Shown one piece after another: positions 9,012 through 16,497 of a stretch of 64,000 nucleotides of DNA. Source of the DNA: Planctomycetaceae bacterium (lineage in GTDB: Bacteria > Planctomycetota > Planctomycetia > Planctomycetales > Planctomycetaceae); assembly GCA_021732845.1 (NCBI GenBank), contig JAKFUF010000004.1:1-64000 (forward strand). Direction: 5' to 3'. The translations under genes were made by a program, and so were the position numbers. Under the pieces are notes generated by a model. It was not told the DNA's origin. It worked only from the letters and a program-made list of their open reading frames with translations, and searched no databases. The first letter of the stretch is position 1, and each line of letters opens with the position of its first letter.

Positions 9012-9635
9012 ATGTCTGCCGTGCAGGACCAGATTCTGGCCAGGATTCGCGCGGGCGGTCGTGGTCATGTTTTCATTCCGAAGGACTTCCTTGATCTGGG
9101 AAGTCGTGATGCGGCCGATCAGGCGCTTTCGAGGTTGGCCAAGCTGGGTGCCATCCAGAGACTGGGGCGGGGTCTGTACCTCTACCCAAGTCGTGGAATT
9201 GCTGCTGTTGCTGTTTCGGCCGATCAGGACGAAATTGCGGCAGCGCTGGGACGGCAGACGGGTAGCCAGGTGGTTCCCTCGGGTGCAGTAGCTGCAAATC
9301 GCCTTGGTTTGACGCGGCAGATTCCTGCCGTTCCGCTCTACCTGACAGACGGGCGGACAAGGCGAGTCGCCATTGGCGGCAGTGTTTTTCAGTTGCGTCA
9401 TGCGGCACCGAAGGACCTGCCGGCAGCAAGCCAGACCAGTTCGATGGTGTTCCAGGCGCTGAGGCATCTCGGCAGGGAGTCGGTGGATGATCGCGTTATC
9501 GAGAGGATTCGCAAGGGTCTCACAGCCGAACAGCGTGCGGAGCTGCTGGGGGATGCCGGGTACACAACGGATTGGATTTCGGCGGCGGTCCGCCAGATTG
9601 CAAAGGATGAAGCCGATGTCGTGCTGCATGTGTAA
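9012..9635 (+). CDS. DUF6088 / AbiEi-type antitoxin-like regulator
   Basis: The 207-residue protein has an N-terminal winged-helix (residues 1-60; FIPKDFLDLGSRDAADQALSRL, then the wing GLYLYPSRG). It is followed by the AbiEi-like body (SGAVAANRLGLTRQIPAVPLYLTDG) found in DUF6088 proteins. Family members act as antitoxin and autorepressor for AbiEii nucleotidyltransferase toxins. No AbiEii gene follows here; the next genes are the phosphorothioation operon, beginning 123 bases downstream. It therefore may serve as the repressor of that operon. GGAGGG lies 6-11 bases before the ATG, and the 30-bp inverted repeat lies directly upstream. Confidence 0.8.
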   Translation: MSAVQDQILARIRAGGRGHVFIPKDFLDLGSRDAADQALSRLAKLGAIQRLGRGLYLYPSRGIAAVAVSADQDEIAAALGRQTGSQVVPSGAVAANRLGLTRQIPAVPLYLTDGRTRRVAIGGSVFQLRHAAPKDLPAASQTSSMVFQALRHLGRESVDDRVIERIRKGLTAEQRAELLGDAGYTTDWISAAVRQIAKDEADVVLHV

Positions 9636-9667
9636 CGCATGGAAGCGTGCCATCGAGGGCGCGCGAA

Positions 9668-9784
9668 ATGACTGAATACCAGAATGTTGTTGACATGCTC
9701 GCTCCCGATGTGGCACTGGCTGAGGTCCGGGAAAACAGGTTTCATGAAAGGGTTAGAAATGGGCTTCCGATTCTCTGGTCATGA
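9668..9784 (+). CDS. Possible small bridging ORF
   Basis: A 38-codon frame (starting MTEYQNVVDMLAPDVALAEV) spans most of the gap between the DUF6088 gene and sspB and overlaps the sspB start by 26 bases in another frame. Its sequence looks protein-like, but no strong ribosome site is visible and no family is recognised. It could be a leader, a toxin remnant or chance. Confidence 0.3.
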   Translation: MTEYQNVVDMLAPDVALAEVRENRFHERVRNGLPILWS

Positions 9785-10688
9785 GACTTTTCCCTGTCGC
9801 TATGCGTGGCTCCCGAAGGCATTCGCCGCCATCGAAGCGGATCACGCTGCGTTCTCTGATGACGAACGGGCGATGATTCGCCTTGGAGTGGGAAAGAACA
9901 TGGTCAGGGCCATCCGGTTCTGGATGGTCGAGATGTCGGTGGCCGTGAGGCATCACGGCGGCGGGTACGAACCCTCCGGGTTCGCGAAGGCCGTGTTCAA
10001 CCGGAAAAAGGGCATTGACCCGTTCCTCCAGGACATACGGACGCTCTGGCTCTTGCATTGGAAACTCTCGACGCACAGCGTGCAGGAACCCCTCCTGGCC
10101 TGGGATTTTCTGATTAACCAGTGGCAGTCGCCCGACATTAGCCGGTCTGCCGTTCTTCAGGCCTTTCGGCGGGCTGCGGATAAGGAAGCACGTCCTCCGT
10201 CCGATGTGACGCTTGAGCAGCACTTCGATACGTTCCTGCACACTTATGTGCCGACCCGGAGCCGCAAGGGTGAGATTCAGGAGGACAATCTGGACTGTCC
10301 TCTCGTCGAACTTGAGTTCATCAACGCCGTGGGTGAGCGGCGGATCGATGGCACGGGCAAACGCGAGCCGATTTACGCATTCCGCATGGAAGACAAGCCA
10401 GACATCACGCCGGAAATGTTTGCCTTCGCGCTGGATGATTTCTGGACGTCGCGGCGTAGCACGGAGCGGACCCTGACGTTTAAGGATGTTACCTTCGGGC
10501 ATGGCAGTCCCGGCCAGGTCTTCAAACTGCCTGAGTGGGCTGTCCGTCAGCGGCTTGAAGTTATCTCTTCCGATTCATCCGGACCGTTCCGTTACGTTGA
10601 ATCGGCCACACAGCAGCAGATCTCGCGGCGCGACGGAGTGCCCAGCCCTTCCGTCGTGGCGGCATACGGGGAGGTCGTGCCATGCTGA
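9759..10688 (+). CDS. sspB: DUF4007 protein, SspB-like (phosphorothioation)
   Basis: The 309-residue product begins with the DUF4007 signature FSGHETFPCRYAWLPKA and continues with AIRLGVGKNMVRAIRFW-like helices. DUF4007 proteins are the SspB component of Ssp DNA phosphorothioation systems, described as a DNA-nicking subunit. The name rests on this domain plus the presence of sspA, C, D, F, G and H homologues in the same operon. The ATG at 9759 is chosen because AAGGG is 6 bases upstream and family members start just before FSGHE; an in-frame ATG at 9744 is the alternative. It overlaps the next gene by 7 bases (ATGCTGA), showing translational coupling. Confidence 0.8.
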   Translation: MGFRFSGHETFPCRYAWLPKAFAAIEADHAAFSDDERAMIRLGVGKNMVRAIRFWMVEMSVAVRHHGGGYEPSGFAKAVFNRKKGIDPFLQDIRTLWLLHWKLSTHSVQEPLLAWDFLINQWQSPDISRSAVLQAFRRAADKEARPPSDVTLEQHFDTFLHTYVPTRSRKGEIQEDNLDCPLVELEFINAVGERRIDGTGKREPIYAFRMEDKPDITPEMFAFALDDFWTSRRSTERTLTFKDVTFGHGSPGQVFKLPEWAVRQRLEVISSDSSGPFRYVESATQQQISRRDGVPSPSVVAAYGEVVPC

Positions 10689-13600
10689 ACACGAACCGGA
10701 TCGCCAATCTTTTCGACATTCAGAAACGGTTCATCCGTTCCACGCACCTTGAACGGGATTTCGACGATCACACAGCACTTCGCGGATACGTCGTGACGCC
10801 GCCGGCCCAGGAGGGTTTCGAGCGGCTGCTCCAGGGACTGAACCCGAAATCCGGCCAGCGCGCGTGGCGTGTCACCGGTGACTACGGAACAGGTAAATCA
10901 TCCTTCGCACTCGCCCTGGCCCATCTCTTGTCCGATGGCGGTGGCTTGCCGCAGGAAGTGCGCAAATGCGTCGATTTCCGAAGCCTTGGTGTGAAGCGGC
11001 CGAATCTGCTGCCGGTGCTCGTTACGGGCACGCGCGCACCGTTGGGCGAGGCACTCCGGATGGCACTGGCCAGGTCGCTCGAAGAGCTATGCAAGCGCGG
11101 GAAGCCTCCGCAACTCATCTCCAGGCTCCGGTCCCCGGCCGGGAAAAAACCAGGCGATCAGGATGGGTCGGAGGAGATTGCATTGCTTCTGGAAGCGGGA
11201 CGTTTCCTGAGTCAATCCGGCAAAGCGGATGGACTGATCATCATTCTGGATGAGATGGGCAAGTTCCTGGAATTCGCGGCACTGCATCCGGACAGGCAGG
11301 ACATTTACTTGCTGCAAATGCTTGCGGAGGCCGCATCGCGGAGTGGCGATACGCCGATCTTTGTCGTCGGCCTGCTGCACCAGGGATTCCACGCTTACGC
11401 CGAACAATTAACCCTCTCTACGCAGAAGGAATGGGACAAGGTTGCCGGTCGATTTGAAGAAATACTCTTCAACCAGCCACTGGAACAAACCACAACTCTT
11501 GTGGCCAATGCCCTCAACATCCGGCGTGACAAGCTGCCCAGGGGCACGACTGGACGGCTTGAAGAGGAAATGGCTGGGGCAATCGGGCTTGGCTGGTATG
11601 GCGTGGATGTGGTCAGGCATCGCCTGACGGCCATCGCGCCGGAGATTTTCCCGCTGCATCCGACGGTGATCCCCGTGCTGGTGAAGCTCTTCAGCCGCTT
11701 CGGGCAGAATGAGCGTTCCCTGTACAGCTTCCTTCTGTCCAGCGAGCCCTTCGCACTACAGTCGTTTGCCGAGCAACCGGCGAAGGCGGATAGTTTTTAT
11801 CGGCTGCACCATCTCTATGACTTCGCACGCGCTGCCTTCGGGCATCGCCTGGCGTTGCAGACGTTCCGCAGTCACTGGAACCAGATTGAGTCGGTGGTGG
11901 AGAGCTTCCCACGCGATCAGGCGGCGGAGCTTCAGATACTGAAGACCGTAGCCATTCTTAACCTCATGGATTCGCCGCACCTGTTGGCATCCGAAGATGC
12001 CATAGCGCTTGCGGTTGACTCCACGTCGGCAGAAGTAGGGGCGAAAGTCCGGAAGTCGCTGAAATCGCTTCAGCGGGGAAAGGCCGTTCTTTATTACCGT
12101 GGTGCCGCAGGCGGGTACTGCCTTTGGCCGCATACCAGTGTCAATCTGGAGCGAGCCTACCAGGATGCCCGCGACACTGTGCCGCCTCCGAAAAACATTG
12201 GACCGCTGATCCGCGAAAAACTGGAGACGCGGCCACTGGTCGCTCGCAGGCACTACATCGAGACCGGCAACCTTCGGCATTTCGATGTTCAGTTCGTACC
12301 GGCCGCAGAGTTGCAAGAGGCGCTCACTGCCCGCACGAATGCAGATGGTCAGGTCATCGTTGCCCTGTGCGAAACGGAAGCCGAACGCAGGAAGGCCATT
12401 GAATTTGCCTCATCCAAGCCGATGGCAACCCGCAAAGCAGTGCTTACTGCCGTACCTCAGCCGCTTCAAGGACTCGCAAGTCTGGTTGCCGAGGTGCAGC
12501 GGTGGGAATGGGTGCTGGCTAACGTACCGGAGCTGAATCACGACAACTACGCGATGGAGGAAGTAACAAGACAGTTGGCCGCTTCCCGGCAGGTGCTTAC
12601 GAAGCGTCTCCAGAGTTACGTCGGGTTGCGGCAGTTTACCGAGACGCTCGGCCTTGAGTGGTTTTACAAGAGCCAGTCCGTTTCCATTGGAACCGGGCGT
12701 TCCTTGCTCGAAAAGCTGTCGAATGTCTGCGACAAACTCTACCCGGATGCACCGAAGATTCAGAACGAACTGGTCAACCGCCACGAACTTAGCTCGGCTG
12801 CTGCGGCTGCCCGCCTGAGATTGATTGAGCGGTTGCTGCAACATTCGACAGAACCGTATCTTGGCATGGACCCCGCCACCAAGCCTCCCGAGATGTCGAT
12901 GTACCTTTCGGTATTACAGGAGGCCAGGTTGCACCAGGACGGCCCCGAAGGATGGGCTGCGTGCATTCCCGGCGAGGATGAAGACACATGCCAGGTCCGG
13001 CCAGTGCTGCTGCGTATGCAGGAGGTACTTGAAGCTGCCAAAGGTCGCCGCGTGAAGGTAACGGCGCTGTTCGGGGAGATGAAATCCCAGCCATACGGTG
13101 TCAGGGATGGGCTGTGCCCGCTGTTGCTCGCGGCGTTTGCCGTCATTCATGAGCAGGATGTGGCGTTCTATGACCAGAACAGCTTCATGAAGCAGGTCAC
13201 CGGCCAGGAGTTCCACCGGCTGATCAAAGCGCCGGAAAACTTCGAGTTGCAGTATTGCCGCATAGCAGGCGTGCGAACGGTGGTCTTTGAACAACTCTTC
13301 AAGGTGCTTCATCCGGACAAGAAGCCCAAGTCCATCGATTTGCTCGATGTGGTCAGGCCGCTTTGCGTCTTTGCAGCCCAGTTACCTGATTTCGCGAAGA
13401 AGACCACGCGGGTCTCGCGCACGTCTGTGTCAGTACGAGATGCGCTGGTGCGGGCCGAAGAGCCGGCCACGCTGCTATTTCAGACGCTTCCCGAAGCGTG
13501 CGGCTGTGACCATTTTGAAGCCGATGCTCCACCGTCGCCGCCAAAAGTGAAACGATTCGTGGAGCGTCTTAGAGACAGCATCGAAGAACTTCGTGCGGCA

Positions 13601-14137
13601 TTCCCGCAACTGCTTCAGACGATGAAGGATGAGTTCCAGACCTGCTTCAATCGCCCCGGCAACCTGGAGTCGGCGCGAACGGAAGTGGCACACTCTGCGA
13701 ATCGCGTCCTGGTATCGGTAAAGGAGCCGCGACTCAAGGCGTTCTGCCTTCGCCTTGCGGACCGTGGCCTGAATGACGACCAGTGGATTGAGTCAATGGG
13801 AAGTTTTCTTTGCTCCAAGCCGCCCTCGAAATGGATCGACAACGATCTGTCGCAGTTCGAGGACGAGCTGCACCGATGTGCCAGACAATTCTTTCGAGTT
13901 GAGAGCACATTGTTCGATCAGAAAGCAGAACCGGCAGGATCGCAAGCCATGCGGGTCTCGATTACCTGTCAAGACGGCAGCGAGGTGGACAAAGTAGTGC
14001 GCCTGAATGAAGGAGAATTGAAGAAGGTGGCCACACTGGAGGAGAAGATTCGTCTGGTGCTGGGCGAGGATAGTCGATTGGGCCTGGTTGCAGCGACCAG
14101 GGTCGTTCGTGACCGGCTTCTCCAGGAGACAAACTGA
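10682..14137 (+). CDS. sspC: SspC-like P-loop ATPase
   Basis: A large cytoplasmic ATPase of 1151 residues. Walker A is GDYGTGKS at residues 66-73 and a Walker B-like strand LIIILDEMG lies near residue 184. The N-terminal third is the nucleotide-binding part; the remainder is mostly helical with no domain I can name. In Ssp systems SspC supplies the ATPase needed with SspB and SspD for sulfur insertion, and the gene order B-C here fits. The assignment as SspC is by position and ATPase motifs, so moderately sure. Its ATG lies in the sspB stop region, and its own TGA shares a base with the next ATG (TGATG). Confidence 0.72.
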   Translation: MLNTNRIANLFDIQKRFIRSTHLERDFDDHTALRGYVVTPPAQEGFERLLQGLNPKSGQRAWRVTGDYGTGKSSFALALAHLLSDGGGLPQEVRKCVDFRSLGVKRPNLLPVLVTGTRAPLGEALRMALARSLEELCKRGKPPQLISRLRSPAGKKPGDQDGSEEIALLLEAGRFLSQSGKADGLIIILDEMGKFLEFAALHPDRQDIYLLQMLAEAASRSGDTPIFVVGLLHQGFHAYAEQLTLSTQKEWDKVAGRFEEILFNQPLEQTTTLVANALNIRRDKLPRGTTGRLEEEMAGAIGLGWYGVDVVRHRLTAIAPEIFPLHPTVIPVLVKLFSRFGQNERSLYSFLLSSEPFALQSFAEQPAKADSFYRLHHLYDFARAAFGHRLALQTFRSHWNQIESVVESFPRDQAAELQILKTVAILNLMDSPHLLASEDAIALAVDSTSAEVGAKVRKSLKSLQRGKAVLYYRGAAGGYCLWPHTSVNLERAYQDARDTVPPPKNIGPLIREKLETRPLVARRHYIETGNLRHFDVQFVPAAELQEALTARTNADGQVIVALCETEAERRKAIEFASSKPMATRKAVLTAVPQPLQGLASLVAEVQRWEWVLANVPELNHDNYAMEEVTRQLAASRQVLTKRLQSYVGLRQFTETLGLEWFYKSQSVSIGTGRSLLEKLSNVCDKLYPDAPKIQNELVNRHELSSAAAAARLRLIERLLQHSTEPYLGMDPATKPPEMSMYLSVLQEARLHQDGPEGWAACIPGEDEDTCQVRPVLLRMQEVLEAAKGRRVKVTALFGEMKSQPYGVRDGLCPLLLAAFAVIHEQDVAFYDQNSFMKQVTGQEFHRLIKAPENFELQYCRIAGVRTVVFEQLFKVLHPDKKPKSIDLLDVVRPLCVFAAQLPDFAKKTTRVSRTSVSVRDALVRAEEPATLLFQTLPEACGCDHFEADAPPSPPKVKRFVERLRDSIEELRAAFPQLLQTMKDEFQTCFNRPGNLESARTEVAHSANRVLVSVKEPRLKAFCLRLADRGLNDDQWIESMGSFLCSKPPSKWIDNDLSQFEDELHRCARQFFRVESTLFDQKAEPAGSQAMRVSITCQDGSEVDKVVRLNEGELKKVATLEEKIRLVLGEDSRLGLVAATRVVRDRLLQETN

Positions 14138-16497
14138 TGTTCCGCGTCTCTGCGAGGACGGTCCTGCAACTGGGAGCGGAGTTGATCAGCTCCGACGCGG
14201 TTGCGTTTTATGAACTCATCAAGAACGCATTTGACGCCGGATCGAAACGTGTGGCCGTGCGGGTTGTCGAACGATTGCCGTTTGAGAAGATCGCCGAACT
14301 CAAGGAGTTACTTCGTTCTGTCGTGGAGATGCCGGTCCGGAGCAAGGCTTCACAAGAGGCAGTTCGCAAAGTTCAGGATGGAATAAGTGCGTCTACTCTG
14401 AAGACGGCCCCGGAGATCGGCGAGTATCTGCAACGCGTCGAGGACACACGCACCCCGGCGGCGTTGCTAAGCCTGCTGGATGAAGGCAGTTCCATCGAGT
14501 TTTCCGATACGGGTGAGGGCATGAGCTTAAAAGAGCTTAACGATGTCTACCTGACCATCGGAACAAGTTCACGCCTCAAGACGCGTGCTGCCCGAGTGGG
14601 CAAACCAGAAAACGGAAGACCCGTCCTGGGTGAAAAGGGAATTGGCCGGTTATCGGCCATGCGCCTTGGCATGAGGCTTGAGGTCAGAACCGCAAAAAAA
14701 GGCGAATCGAAATGGAACCTTCTTTCGATTGATTGGCGTGCATTCGCGGAAGACCAAGACGCGCTGATTGAGAGCGTTCACATCGAGCCCGTACATGGGC
14801 CGGAAAAGAATCGAGACGAACAGGGGACCCGCATACTTATCTCTGCGCTTAACAGCGCATGGTCCGAAGACAAGCTCTGTCAGATTGCTGTTTCAGAGCT
14901 GAGTAAGTTGATGGACCCGTTTACCGAGACGACCGTCTTTCCGATCGCTGTCTACTTCAACAAAGCGAAGGTGCAGATTCCGCCCTTCAACCACCTGCTG
15001 TTTGACCATGCACACGCCACCGTCAGGGCGACGTTTACCATTGATCCGGGAGGTCACCCGGTGCTTCGGGGACAGGTCAAATACCTGCTTGAGCGCAAGG
15101 AGAAAACATTCGTCCTGGATGGAGCCAATCTCAAGAGTAGCGCCGGCGTCGAATCCATTGATACGTTGCGAACGCTGGGTCCGTTCTCGATGGAGGCGTA
15201 CTGGTACAACCGGAGGATACTCGAAGAAATCACTGGGATTGGCGACCGTGAGCAGGTAAAGGAATTAATCGAGGCGTGGTCAGGCGGGCTGATGATGTTC
15301 CGCGATGGCTTCCGCGTCGCACCCTACGGCGGTCCAAACGATGACTGGCTGAAACTGGATCACCATGCGCTCAAAGGGCAGGCTTTCAAAGTCAACCGGT
15401 CTCAAATCATTGGCAAGGTCGATATTACATCCGACGACAATCCTCGTCTTATAGACCAAACCAACCGCGAAGGGCTCCGCGACAACTCCGAGAAAAACGG
15501 ATTACAGACTCTACTTCTTCACATCCTTCACGGGCAGTTACGAGACTTCCTCCAGAAAGTGGACAAGTCAAACCGAAAGCCCGTTACGTTTGGTGAGCTG
15601 GAAGGTCGCGTTGAGTCCGAAGAGCGGAGCCTAAACCAGACGTTGGCGAGATTGCGGGCGATTGCGAAAGAGTTTGATGACCTGGATATCGCCCCTATCG
15701 AGCGTGCGTTACGTGAGTCGATCAAGCAGATTGAGCGGACGATGACGGATGCCAAGGAGTTGGCAGAACAATACGACCAGGATCGTTCGCAGGTGATCCA
15801 TCTGGCCGGTTTGGGCATGATGGTGGAACATGTCGCACATGAGCTGGTGCGAACGACGGAACACACGCTTCGTACCTTAAGCGACATGCTTGCCCGCAAT
15901 CTTCCTGCGGATGCAAAGACGCACCTTAGCAATGTCGAATCACAGCTAGTGTCCCTGCGGAAGCGACTTACACTTCTCGATCCGCATACCACTTCAGGCC
16001 GGCAGGTGAAAGAACAAGTGCCGCTGGTGGCTACCGTTTCAGATATTCTGCGCGGTCATGAGGCACAATTTGTTCGTCACGGCATCAAGGCCACAGTCGT
16101 ATCAGCGCCGCCTAAGACAGAATGCACGCTGAAGATTGTTCGTGGAATGTTTATCCAGGTCATCGAGAACCTCATCAGCAATTCGGTCTACTGGTTAAAG
16201 CAGCAAAGCGACCTGGAGTCGGATTTCTCGCCTGCTATCTCCATCACCGTGCGAACGGCAGAAAAGGAAATACTCTTCAGCGACAATGGTCCGGGCATTG
16301 ACCCGGCAGACCGTGAAGATGTCTTCCGGCCGTTTTTCACTCGCAAGCCTCCGGGCAAGGGAAAAGGGCTTGGACTCTATATTTCACGGCAGATTGCAGA
16401 ATATCACGGCGCATCACTCGACCTGACAGCCACGAAGGATCGCCATAGAGGGCGCCACCACACATTTATTCTCGATCTGTCGGGGGCAAAGAAATGA
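14137..16497 (+). CDS. Dual GHKL ATPase: Hsp90/MutL-like N-terminus plus histidine kinase core
   Basis: This 786-residue protein holds two GHKL modules. The N-terminal one has the N box ELIKNAFDAG (residues 26-35), DTGEGM near 124 and LGEKGIGRLSAMRLG near 165, as in Hsp90, MutL and MORC ATPases. The C-terminal half resembles a histidine kinase: an H box with VEHVAHELVRTTEHTL near residue 565, N box VIENLISNSVYWL near 675, DNGPGI near 716 and GKGKGLGLYIS near 740. There is no membrane segment, so it is a soluble sensor or remodeller. It overlaps sspC and the receiver protein by one and four bases, so the three are coupled. I know of no such pair as a standard Ssp subunit. Confidence 0.8.
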   Translation: MFRVSARTVLQLGAELISSDAVAFYELIKNAFDAGSKRVAVRVVERLPFEKIAELKELLRSVVEMPVRSKASQEAVRKVQDGISASTLKTAPEIGEYLQRVEDTRTPAALLSLLDEGSSIEFSDTGEGMSLKELNDVYLTIGTSSRLKTRAARVGKPENGRPVLGEKGIGRLSAMRLGMRLEVRTAKKGESKWNLLSIDWRAFAEDQDALIESVHIEPVHGPEKNRDEQGTRILISALNSAWSEDKLCQIAVSELSKLMDPFTETTVFPIAVYFNKAKVQIPPFNHLLFDHAHATVRATFTIDPGGHPVLRGQVKYLLERKEKTFVLDGANLKSSAGVESIDTLRTLGPFSMEAYWYNRRILEEITGIGDREQVKELIEAWSGGLMMFRDGFRVAPYGGPNDDWLKLDHHALKGQAFKVNRSQIIGKVDITSDDNPRLIDQTNREGLRDNSEKNGLQTLLLHILHGQLRDFLQKVDKSNRKPVTFGELEGRVESEERSLNQTLARLRAIAKEFDDLDIAPIERALRESIKQIERTMTDAKELAEQYDQDRSQVIHLAGLGMMVEHVAHELVRTTEHTLRTLSDMLARNLPADAKTHLSNVESQLVSLRKRLTLLDPHTTSGRQVKEQVPLVATVSDILRGHEAQFVRHGIKATVVSAPPKTECTLKIVRGMFIQVIENLISNSVYWLKQQSDLESDFSPAISITVRTAEKEILFSDNGPGIDPADREDVFRPFFTRKPPGKGKGLGLYISRQIAEYHGASLDLTATKDRHRGRHHTFILDLSGAKK

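Noticed and set aside
9684-9758. Upstream start for sspB at 9684
   Set aside because: The extension (starting MLLTCSLPMW) lacks a ribosome site and precedes the conserved N-terminus FSGHETFPCRY that normally begins the family.
14137-14700. Reading the dual-GHKL protein as a plain Hsp90 or MutL
   Set aside because: The C-terminal half has an H box and a second complete GHKL site with kinase-type spacing, which neither family has.
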